From Verrucomicrobiota bacterium (GTDB lineage: Bacteria; Verrucomicrobiota; Verrucomicrobiia; Limisphaerales; JACRJZ01): a stretch of DNA of 19,461 nt. Below, one piece after another: positions 7,801-14,441 of the stretch. The notes beneath the pieces are model-generated. The model saw only the letters and a list, made by a program, of their open reading frames with translations, was not told where the DNA came from and made no database searches. The stretch lies in contig JAKLEJ010000011.1 in NCBI GenBank assembly GCA_022711695.1, positions 1 through 19,461 on the forward strand. The letters are read 5' to 3'. The translations under genes were made by a program, and so were the position numbers. Numbering within the stretch: position 1 is the stretch's first letter; every line of letters starts with the position of its first letter.

Positions 7801-7957
7801 GCGTGCGGACTGGGTGCGCGAGATGAAGCGCTACGGCATCCTGCCGGCGGACCTTCCGGCCGGGTCGCCGATCGACGTCTATGCCACGGAGCAGAAGTAC
7901 TGGGAGTCACTTTGGCACCGACCGCCGGAACTGGCCACAGCCACGGACGGACATTAG
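4871..7957 (+). CDS. Exported PL4-like / hydrazine-synthase-alpha-like protein with three CxxCH heme motifs
   Basis: The 1028-residue product has a hydrophobic N-terminus (about 13-28) resembling a signal peptide. The LLPC at 23-26 could be a weak lipobox. Residues about 45-215 (DTWAGGRAHTFTIRF through NALSLSLSDGSWMVYDYLCL) resemble the beta-sandwich domain of polysaccharide lyase family 4. Residues about 285-450 contain propeller-like repeats with an HZS-alpha-like signature: DPQVHYDGRKILFSYRKGG, then YEIDRDGTGLRQLTHGDYDD. Three c-type heme sites follow: CVGCH (675-679), CVSCH (727-731) and CASCH (864-868). FPRDIQPVLDSLCVSCHGY fits the cytochrome-like modules of planctomycetal and verrucomicrobial surface proteins. 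It is probably periplasmic or outer-surface and needs the cytochrome c maturation machinery. The substrate is unknown; hydrazine synthesis is not implied. The start is the first ATG before the signal-like segment, although the ribosome site is weak. It appears monocistronic after the terminator at 4809-4830. Confidence 0.85.
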   Translation: MFVANVIGFRGAVGWGFLLPVFLLPCLGQSAAPTAGQTGKGAAPAKPAETLFWIGRADGTALEFGGARTGWQSFAKLFREPLVFTVGEDKPTAWPFIHPSTHDTWAGGRAHTFTIRFTAGPLPKRPLHLIVGLVSAHPTPSMLTLTVNGTNVAAQRLAAGKGSGDPAEWGHQSTLVFPLPAQAVRPGTNALSLSLSDGSWMVYDYLCLGANPQPPMISHKDNTLLTKFREGAMAGVEEFVFAARKVNDSDGHWYANIGYYAHDASRKAWREGARLYRWNAVSNQLSILLDDPRGGIRDPQVHYDGRKILFSYRKGGTEAYHLYEIDRDGTGLRQLTHGDYDDFEPTYLACGDIVFVSTRCKRWVNCWLTQVAVMYRCDANGGNLRPISSNNEHDNTPWPLHDGRLLYTRWEYVDRSQVDYHHLWVSNPDGSAQMNWYGNLHPGIVMIDAKPIPGSDKVVSIFSPGHGQLEHAGAVTVVDPKAGPDERSFAQRISRENHFRDPWAFSEDCFMAAAGASLAILDETGSSQEIFKLPAEDVKAGLLLHEPRPLAPRPRERIVPERTHPAHATGRLFLANIYEGRHMAGVKRGEIKKLLVLETLPMPIHYTGGMDPISYGGTFTLERIVGTVPVEPDGSAYVELPALRSFFFVALDEKDESVKRMQSFLSVQPGEVTSCVGCHEQRTRTPATDQSGALAARRAPSRIQPVEDVPEVIDFPRDIQPVLDSLCVSCHGYEKTAVGGPRAGRLLLAGDRGPMFSHSYYMLTIARLFSDGRNQPRSSYAPRSLGSSASRLLKLVDGSHYGAKATPRQRTLLRLWIESGAAYPGTYAALGCGMIGNYAENQKINTDEAWPASQAAGAVLGRRCASCHDQPGRLLPVNLSDERGVSFWQPDLRDPRLNTSRHIVFNLSRPERSLLLLAPLSEKAGGWGLCRDPKTRQPATVFASAEDPDYQRLLAMCQAGKARLEEVTRFDQADFRPRADWVREMKRYGILPADLPAGSPIDVYATEQKYWESLWHRPPELATATDGH

Positions 7958-8113
7958 CCCCGATCGGCCGGGACAAGGGCGGCGCTGCTCCCCAGGCTGG
8001 ACGCGGGCCTGTGCGCCCAGTCCCCGGCTGCGTGGAGAGGAAATGGCGCTCCGACCCCGCGGGGAACCGCGAAGGCGACGGCGACCGAAGCGCGGGCGCG
8101 AGGAGCGGTCCCC

Positions 8114-8746
8114 TCATTCGCGATCGCGCTGCTGTTTGAGGCGGGTGCGGAGGCGGGCGTAATAAACCACCCAGACGGCGAAGGCGGCAAAGACCACCGT
8201 GATCAAGCCCAGCGCGATGAGTTTCATCACCCGGGCCCGCTCCATCAACTGCTCGGTTTCGGCCTGGCTCATGGCGCGAAGCACGGCAATCTGTTTGTCG
8301 ATTTCATCGTCGGCGGCGCCGGTTGCGCGCAGAGGCCGAAACAGCCACTGGCCCGGGCCCTCTTCAAAGGCGGGCGGCAGCTCGGCCAGGATGTCCTCGG
8401 GGGCTTTGCGGAAGCCGACGCCCTTCCAGAAGGGCGCCTCGAGGCTCGTCCAAACCCGGACCAGGGTCTGGCTGCGAGCGACGCCTTCGATGCGGCGCCA
8501 GAGGCGGGCGCGCAGTTCGTCGGCCGAGTCGGGCCAGGCGACCGCTTCGCCGTAAAGCCGCCCCTGGTTGTCGGCGATTTCCAGTCCCAGCGCGGCCGCG
8601 AGCTCCCCCTGGTCGTTGGCGGCGACGTGGAAATCGGTGAAGCGCTTTTCGAATTGCGCGGCCGGCAGGCCTTCCATCTCCCAGAGGGCGCGCAACTGCG
8701 ACACATCTTCCACCGTGGCGCGGCGGGCCTGGAACGCGTTCGTCAC
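8114..8746 (-). CDS. GNAT-like protein with C-terminal membrane anchor
   Basis: The 210-residue product starts at a GTG at 8746 (VTNAFQARRATVEDVSQLRA). The opening RRATxxDxxQLxxLW and the FWKGVGF at 106-112 match the beta1/alpha1 start and the beta7 end (FYxxxGF) of GNAT acetyltransferases. The usual acetyl-CoA loop (R/Q-x-x-G-x-G/A) is not visible: the corresponding stretch is AWPDSADELRARLWRRI at 70-86, so catalysis is doubtful. Residues 145-173 look like an amphipathic helix. Residues about 174-196 (KLIALGLITVVFAAFAVWVV) form a transmembrane segment near the end, so it is probably tail-anchored with the GNAT-like domain in the cytoplasm. It lies 147 bases beyond the lpxD stop on the same strand, so it could follow lpxD in a transcript. 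The reading frame is confident; activity is uncertain. Confidence 0.72.
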   Translation of the reverse strand: MTNAFQARRATVEDVSQLRALWEMEGLPAAQFEKRFTDFHVAANDQGELAAALGLEIADNQGRLYGEAVAWPDSADELRARLWRRIEGVARSQTLVRVWTSLEAPFWKGVGFRKAPEDILAELPPAFEEGPGQWLFRPLRATGAADDEIDKQIAVLRAMSQAETEQLMERARVMKLIALGLITVVFAAFAVWVVYYARLRTRLKQQRDRE

Positions 8747-8893
8747 GGGTGAAGACTACCGCAGGAGCGGGACCGGCTGCAATCCCCTGAATGTGCGGCT
8801 GAATCCGTGGGCGCGTCGTCCTGCCGGATCAGCCTGGGGTGGCCGCAAAGGTGCAGAGCATAGCCCGCGCGCGCGCGGCGGATGCGGGGCGGC

Positions 8894-9928
8894 TCACTGG
8901 GGCGGGTTGGCCGGGCTCAAGGCCTCCAACTGTTTCTCCAAGGTGCGGACGCGGCGGATCAGCTCGGGCAATTGCGAGAGGGCGATCAACTGGCGCTTGC
9001 CCTCCTTGTCGGCAATGGCCGGGGAGCCCAGGACCTTCTGGCCGTCCTCGATGTCGCGCATGACGCCGGACTGGGCGGCGATGGTGACCTGGTTTCCGAT
9101 CTTGAGGTGGCCCGCCAAGCCGACCTGGCCGGCGAGCACGCAGTAGTTGCCCAGGCGGGTGCTTCCGGCGATGCCGACCTGGGAGACGACCAGGCAGTGC
9201 TCCCCGATGACGACGTTGTGGCCGATCTGGACGAGGTTGTCGATCTTGGTTCCCTGGCCGATGACGGTGGAGCCGAGGGCGGCGCGGTCGATGGTGACGT
9301 TGGCGCCGATCTCGACGTCGTCGTGGATGACGACGTTGCCCAATTGCAGGACCTTGCGATGGCGCCCCTCGTCCAGCACGTATCCGTAGCCATCCGCGCC
9401 GACCACGCTCCCGGCGTGAATGGCGACGCGGTTGCCGATCTGGGCCTGGTGGTACACAACCACGTTGGGGTAGAGGCAGACGTCCTCGCCCAGGCAGGCG
9501 CCGGCGCCGATGTGGTTTCCACCCCGCAGCGCCGTGCGCGCCCCGATGCGAACCCCCTCGCCGATCACGCAATGGGGTCCGACGTGAACGGTGGGATCGA
9601 TTTGAGCGGACGGAGCCACCACTGCGGAGGGATGGACTCCGGCCGGCAACACCGCCGGCGGGAAGAACAGCGGCAGCACCCGGGCGAAGGCCACGCGCGC
9701 ATTGGGAACGCAGATGAGCGTCTTGTTCGAGGCCCCGAAGCGAGTGGGCACCAGGACGGCGGAGGCGGCGCTGGCCTGGGCGCGGGCAAAATAGTCCTCG
9801 TTCTCGGCGAACGTCAGATCGCCCGCGCGGGCGCGATCGGCCGGGGCGAAGCCGGTCAGGGACACCGCGCCGTCGCCAACGATCTCGCCGCGGAGTTGTT
9901 CAGCAATCTGGGCAGCCGTATAGGGCAT
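8894..9928 (-). CDS. lpxD: UDP-3-O-acylglucosamine N-acyltransferase LpxD
   Basis: LpxD transfers a hydroxyacyl chain from acyl carrier protein to the 2-amino group of UDP-3-O-acylglucosamine, an early cytoplasmic step of lipid A synthesis. The 344-residue length fits the family. Residues 1-100 form the N-terminal uridine-binding domain (TAAQIAEQLRGEIVGDG; LTFAENEDYFARA). From about 100 to 290 there are many hexapeptide repeats of a left-handed beta-helix. QIGHNVVIGEH gives H237 and GLAGHLKIG gives H274, matching the catalytic-region histidines 239 and 276 of the E. coli enzyme. A C-terminal helix follows (LPELIRRVRTLEKQLEAL). The frame is open further upstream to 10051, but that extension is proline/arginine-rich and unlike LpxD, so the ATG at 9928 was chosen. 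It lies 115 bases after panD on the same strand. Confidence 0.95.
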   Translation of the reverse strand: MPYTAAQIAEQLRGEIVGDGAVSLTGFAPADRARAGDLTFAENEDYFARAQASAASAVLVPTRFGASNKTLICVPNARVAFARVLPLFFPPAVLPAGVHPSAVVAPSAQIDPTVHVGPHCVIGEGVRIGARTALRGGNHIGAGACLGEDVCLYPNVVVYHQAQIGNRVAIHAGSVVGADGYGYVLDEGRHRKVLQLGNVVIHDDVEIGANVTIDRAALGSTVIGQGTKIDNLVQIGHNVVIGEHCLVVSQVGIAGSTRLGNYCVLAGQVGLAGHLKIGNQVTIAAQSGVMRDIEDGQKVLGSPAIADKEGKRQLIALSQLPELIRRVRTLEKQLEALSPANPPQ

Positions 9929-10043
9929 GGTGGGGATTCGGTAAGGGAGAGTGCTCGGAGGGGGGGCCGGCAAGCAGCCAGCGGACGCCCGGCGCCTCCG
10001 CCAGGAGGCCGGGAGCAGACAGGGAAAACAGGGCGGGCATGGG

Positions 10044-10406
10044 CTAGACACCCCGCTCGCTCACGACCTCGTTCTTTTCGCCCAGAACGAGCACACGCGG
10101 CTTCCAGAACTTGGCGTGGGTGACGTCGATCTCGGTGAAACTCATGATGGTGAGCCGGTCGCCGGGTTTGCCCAGGTGGGCGGTGGCCCCGTTGAGCACG
10201 ATGTCGCCGGAGCCGCTTTCGCCCGGAATCGCATAGGTCTCGAAGCGCTCGCCGTTGGCCATGTTGCCGCACAGGATCTTCTCGTAGGGCACAAAGCCGG
10301 CCTGGTCCATCAGGTCGCGAGCGATGGTGAGACTGCCTTCGTAGTTAACGTTGGCGGCCGTGACTTGGGCGCGATGAATCTTCGACTTCAAAACGTGAAT
10401 CAGCAT
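10044..10406 (-). CDS. panD: Aspartate 1-decarboxylase PanD
   Basis: PanD decarboxylates L-aspartate to beta-alanine for pantothenate and coenzyme A synthesis. The product is a proenzyme that cleaves itself at a Gly-Ser bond to make the pyruvoyl cofactor. The 120 residues match the family length. The cleavage site is NYEGSLTI, with G24-S25. Other conserved parts are MLIHVLKSKIHRAQVT at the start, FVPYEKILCGNMANGERFETY around 38-58 (including the substrate-site tyrosine and lysine region) and GESGSGDIVLNGATAHLGKPGD at about 62-83, which carries the family's NGAAA-like turn. It is the first gene on this strand and is preceded by the promoter at 10452-10479. lpxD follows after 115 bases. No PanZ/PanM-like partner is seen in the window. 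Confidence 0.96.
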   Translation of the reverse strand: MLIHVLKSKIHRAQVTAANVNYEGSLTIARDLMDQAGFVPYEKILCGNMANGERFETYAIPGESGSGDIVLNGATAHLGKPGDRLTIMSFTEIDVTHAKFWKPRVLVLGEKNEVVSERGV

Positions 10407-10451
10407 ACTGCCGGCCGGACCGCCTGATGGCGGGCTCGGCCAATTCGAGCC

Positions 10452-10479
10452 ACTATAGGCGCGGGCGGGTCCATTTCAA
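10452..10479 (-). promoter_or_regulatory. Sigma-70-type promoter for panD
   Basis: On the minus strand TTGAAA (plus 10474-10479) and TATAGT (plus 10452-10457) are 16 bases apart. Each matches the -35/-10 consensus at five of six positions. Transcription would start near 10445, giving a leader of about 40 bases before the panD ATG at 10406. It is the best promoter match I found in the window. Confidence 0.7.
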
Positions 10480-10493
10480 TAGTAGTTTTTCCC

Positions 10494-10555
10494 CGGCCGC
10501 CCTGCGGCCGCGGGGCCAGGCCCCTGGCGAGTCCGCCGCGCAGGGTCTGCGCGGC
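10494..10555. repeat. Three consecutive inverted repeats in the panD-waaA divergent gap
   Basis: CGGCCG (10494-10499) pairs with CGGCCG (10505-10510) across a five-base gap, with flanking CCCC and GGGG that can extend it. GCCAGG (10515-10520) pairs with CCTGGC (10523-10528). GCCGCGCAG (10535-10543) pairs with CTGCGCGGC (10547-10555) across GGT. None is followed by a T tract on the plus strand, so they are not ordinary terminators. They lie upstream of waaA and just beyond the panD promoter. If waaA is transcribed from upstream of them, they would fold in its leader. Confidence 0.55.
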
Positions 10556-10639
10556 CCCAGGCGAATCGAGCAGCTCCCCAAAAAATCATTTTGCATCGTT
10601 GGCCGATTTTAGGCAGAAAGAGCGCGGTTGGAAAATCGG

Positions 10640-11962
<1,323 letters not shown>

Positions 11963-11965
<3 letters not shown>

Positions 11966-11987
11966 GGCGCCTCCCCCGGCGCCCTCA
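11963..11987. terminator. Hairpin joining the stop codons of waaA and prmA
   Basis: TGAGGCGCC (11963-11971), a TCCCCC loop and GGCGCCCTCA (11978-11987) form a stem with one bulged base. The left arm begins with the waaA TGA and the right arm ends with the complement of the prmA TGA. No T tract follows on either strand, so it is a possible bidirectional terminator or transcript-end stabiliser rather than a textbook one. Confidence 0.4.
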
Positions 11988-12878
11988 GGGAACCTGGAAA
12001 GCGCCGGACTTCCACTCTTTGCGCCGGGAAGACGCCCTCAGCGTCAGGCCCGCCTCCTCGAACACCCGCCGCACCGGTTCGAATTGCCGCTCGAGGATCC
12101 CCGCCAACACTAAACGTCCCCCCGGACGCACTTGGGCGATGAGGCGGCGGGCCTGCTCGACCAGCAGATCGTAAAGCAGGTTGGCGCACACCAGGTCAAA
12201 CCGCCTGCCGCCCCGCAAGGGGAGACGCCGGACGTCCGCCCGGCGCAGTCGCAGAAGCGCGCCGTTCTGGAGGGCGTTTTCCCGCGCCACCCGCACAGCA
12301 TCCGGATCGAAATCGAAGGCCTCGACCGGTTGGTAGCCCAGCTTGGCGGCGGCGATGGCCAGGATGCCCGAGCCGCAGCCCGCATCGAGAAACGATTGAG
12401 CGGTCCGGGGTTGGCGGCAGGCGGCGATTTGCGCGAGGCAAAACGCCGTGGTGGGGTGCTGGCCGGTGCCAAAGCTCAGCCCCGGATCGATCGTCACCAC
12501 CGCCTGGCCGGGCCGGGGCCGGGGCCGGATCCAGCTTGGACAGATGAGCAGCGCACGGCCGATGGGGAGGGGTTTGAAATGCCGCTTCCAGGATTCCGCC
12601 CAGTCTTCGGGCGGGAGGCTGCGCACCGAGACCCGGCCCGGGGCGGGATCCACGCCAGCGGCCCGCAACCGATCGAGGCCGTCGCGGATGCGGGCCCGCA
12701 GCAGGGGAGGCTGAGAGCGGCTTTTGGGGAGGAAGACGCTCACGGTGACGCGCCCGGTCTCCAGGTCGAAGCAGGCGGAGGCGGGCTGGCCGCAGAGACG
12801 CTCCAGAAGCGCTCCCACCGCGTCCTCGGCCTCCGCCGAGGTTTCGACGGTGACCTTCCAAAGGGGTCCGGACTTCAT
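11985..12878 (-). CDS. prmA: Ribosomal protein L11 methyltransferase PrmA
   Basis: PrmA uses S-adenosylmethionine to methylate amino groups of ribosomal protein L11. The 297-residue product has a small N-terminal substrate-recognition domain (1-60), a linker, and a Rossmann methyltransferase domain. The diagnostic PrmA motif DPGLSFGTGQHPTT is at 131-144, where Q replaces the more usual T before HPTT. Motif I is FLDAGCGSGILAIAAAKLG at 163-181, the acidic motif FDFDPDAV is at 188-195, and the catalytic-loop motif ANLLYDLL at 232-239 corresponds to the family's AN-I-L. The frame is open far upstream, but that part is antisense-like noise. The ATG at 12878 overlaps the phosphatase stop as ATGA, which supports this start and implies translational coupling. 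It is the last gene of an rph-phosphatase-prmA operon. Confidence 0.9.
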   Translation of the reverse strand: MKSGPLWKVTVETSAEAEDAVGALLERLCGQPASACFDLETGRVTVSVFLPKSRSQPPLLRARIRDGLDRLRAAGVDPAPGRVSVRSLPPEDWAESWKRHFKPLPIGRALLICPSWIRPRPRPGQAVVTIDPGLSFGTGQHPTTAFCLAQIAACRQPRTAQSFLDAGCGSGILAIAAAKLGYQPVEAFDFDPDAVRVARENALQNGALLRLRRADVRRLPLRGGRRFDLVCANLLYDLLVEQARRLIAQVRPGGRLVLAGILERQFEPVRRVFEEAGLTLRASSRRKEWKSGAFQVP

Positions 12879-13552
12879 GGGTGATCGCGCCAGGGGGTGA
12901 AGTTGAGCAGTTGGACCTCGATCTTGTGAGGCTGGAGCTCGACCCAGGTGAGGCTGGCGTAGTCCACCTCGAAGCAGCTCATCTTCGAGAGCGGCAGATC
13001 GAGCAGCAGCGAAAGCAGCACCCGGACGATGCCGCCATGGCAGACCACGGCCACGCTCTGCCCCAGGTGGCGCGCCAGCAACCGGCGCAGCACCGGTTCG
13101 ACCCGGGCCCGGAGATCGCGGGCGGTTTCGCCGCCGGGAATCGAGCCCCGCTCCAGATGATGCAGCCACTCGTAGGCATGGGCGCGAAACCGCTCGCGCA
13201 CCTCCAGGAAATTCAGGCCGGTCCATTCCCCAAAATCCACCTCCCGCAATTCGGGGACGGTGTTCACCGACAGGGGCCGGGCCTCGGCCAGCGGAGCCAC
13301 GGTCTGCTGCGCCCGACGCATGGGGCTGGCGTAAATGGCGTCGAAGGAACGCGAGCGGAGACAGGCAGCCAGGAGCCGGGCCTGCTCCTGGCCGCGGGGC
13401 GACAGATTCATGTCGATCTTGCCGCCGAATACCCGGTGGTAGCGGTCCTCGACCTCGCCATGACGGATCAGAAACAGGTGCGTGGCCGGCACGCCCGGAT
13501 TGAGGCTGGAAGGAGGACTGGTCTGGGGCGGGCCCGCTTGGGAATCAGGCAT
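12875..13552 (-). CDS. Histidine phosphatase (phosphoglycerate mutase-like)
   Basis: The 225-residue product belongs to the histidine phosphatase superfamily, which forms a phosphohistidine intermediate. FLIRHGEVEDRYH at 27-39 has the RHG motif with nucleophile H31. SPRGQEQARLLA follows at 51-62, YASPMRRAQQT at 74-84 has the second arginine, REVDFGEWTGL at 103-113 is the acid/base-region motif, and VCHGGIVRVLL at 170-180 has the second histidine, H172. These are the features of cobC/gpmB-type small-molecule phosphatases. True cofactor-dependent phosphoglycerate mutase is longer and has different loops, so glycolytic mutase activity is unlikely. The substrate is unknown and no cobalamin genes are nearby. 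The first 22 residues are a variable Pro/Ser-rich lead. It starts 32 bases after rph and overlaps prmA by 4 bases. Confidence 0.87.
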   Translation of the reverse strand: MPDSQAGPPQTSPPSSLNPGVPATHLFLIRHGEVEDRYHRVFGGKIDMNLSPRGQEQARLLAACLRSRSFDAIYASPMRRAQQTVAPLAEARPLSVNTVPELREVDFGEWTGLNFLEVRERFRAHAYEWLHHLERGSIPGGETARDLRARVEPVLRRLLARHLGQSVAVVCHGGIVRVLLSLLLDLPLSKMSCFEVDYASLTWVELQPHKIEVQLLNFTPWRDHP

Positions 13553-13584
13553 GACTTGGGGAGAGGAAGAGGTGGCGGATCGCT

Positions 13585-14340
13585 TCAGCTCGAGGCGCGC
13601 TGCTGCAACTCCAGAAGCCGCTGGATGCCGGTCCGACCCAGGGCCAGCATGGCGGCGAGTTCGGACTCGCTGAAGGTGGCTTCCTCGCCGGTGCCTTGCA
13701 GTTCGATGAACTGGCCGGCGCCGTTCATGACGAGGTTGAGGTCCACCGAGGCCCCGACGTCCTCCTGGTAGCAAAGGTCGAGCAACGGTCGGCCCGCCAC
13801 CACGCCGACGCTGACGGCGGCCACGGCATGCAGGAGCGGATCGACCGAAAGCGCGCCGGCAGCGAGCAACTTCCGCACGGCTTGCGCCAGGGCCACATAG
13901 GCCCCGGTGATCGCGGCGGTGCGCGTGCCGCCGTCGGCCTGCAGCACGTCGCAATCCACCCAGACCGTCCGCGGGCCCAGCTTCTCCAGGTCCAGCACCG
14001 CCCGCATCGAGCGCCCGATCAACCGCTGGATTTCCTGGGAGCGGCCGTCGATCTTCCCCTTGGCGATGTCGCGGGGTTTGCGCTGGAGGGTCGAGTAAGG
14101 CAGCATCGAGTATTCGGCGGTGATCCAGCCGCCGGCGACCCCCTGTTCCTTCATCCAGCGGGGCACGGTCTCGTCGATGGTGACGCCGCAAATCACGCGG
14201 GTGTTGCCCCATTCGATGAGGGTCGAGCCGGCGGCGTGCGGCGCGATGCCGTTGCGAAAACGAACCTCGCGCAATTCGTCCGGGCGGCGGCCGTCCGCGC
14301 GGAGCGCGGGGTTCTCGGGAGCAGGCTTGTCCTTCATCAT
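13585..14340 (-). CDS. rph: Ribonuclease PH
   Basis: RNase PH is a phosphate-dependent 3'-to-5' exonuclease that trims tRNA 3' ends and acts as a hexameric ring in the cytoplasm. The 251-residue product is family length. It begins RADGRRPDELREVRFRNG at 14-31, then GSTLIEWGNTRVICGV at 38-53 and GWITAEYSMLPYST at 71-84. It also has GRSQEIQRLIGRSMRAV at 99-115, the phosphate-site GGTRTAA at 137-143, and DVGASVDLNLVM at 194-205, with the aspartates expected to bind metal. Two adjacent ATGs exist (14340 and 14337); the first is listed and the second is equally plausible. It is the first gene of a three-gene operon with the histidine phosphatase and prmA. The 101-base gap to msbA must hold two divergent promoters. 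Confidence 0.95.
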   Translation of the reverse strand: MMKDKPAPENPALRADGRRPDELREVRFRNGIAPHAAGSTLIEWGNTRVICGVTIDETVPRWMKEQGVAGGWITAEYSMLPYSTLQRKPRDIAKGKIDGRSQEIQRLIGRSMRAVLDLEKLGPRTVWVDCDVLQADGGTRTAAITGAYVALAQAVRKLLAAGALSVDPLLHAVAAVSVGVVAGRPLLDLCYQEDVGASVDLNLVMNGAGQFIELQGTGEEATFSESELAAMLALGRTGIQRLLELQQRASS

Positions 14341-14441
14341 CGTGCCGCCATGCTAGAGGGGCCGCCGGGCGGCGGCAACCCGGAACTGGCCGGAAATAGT
14401 CTCGCCAGGGCTCGGCCGGCCCGGATAGAGTCCGCGCCGCG

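Noticed and set aside
9929..10051. Upstream extension of lpxD by 41 codons
   Set aside because: The added sequence is Pro/Arg/Cys-rich and unlike LpxD, while MPYTAAQIAEQL at 9928 matches the normal family start.
12879..13226. Upstream extension of prmA
   Set aside because: It lies in another frame of the histidine phosphatase gene, and the ATGA overlap at 12875-12878 gives a natural start.
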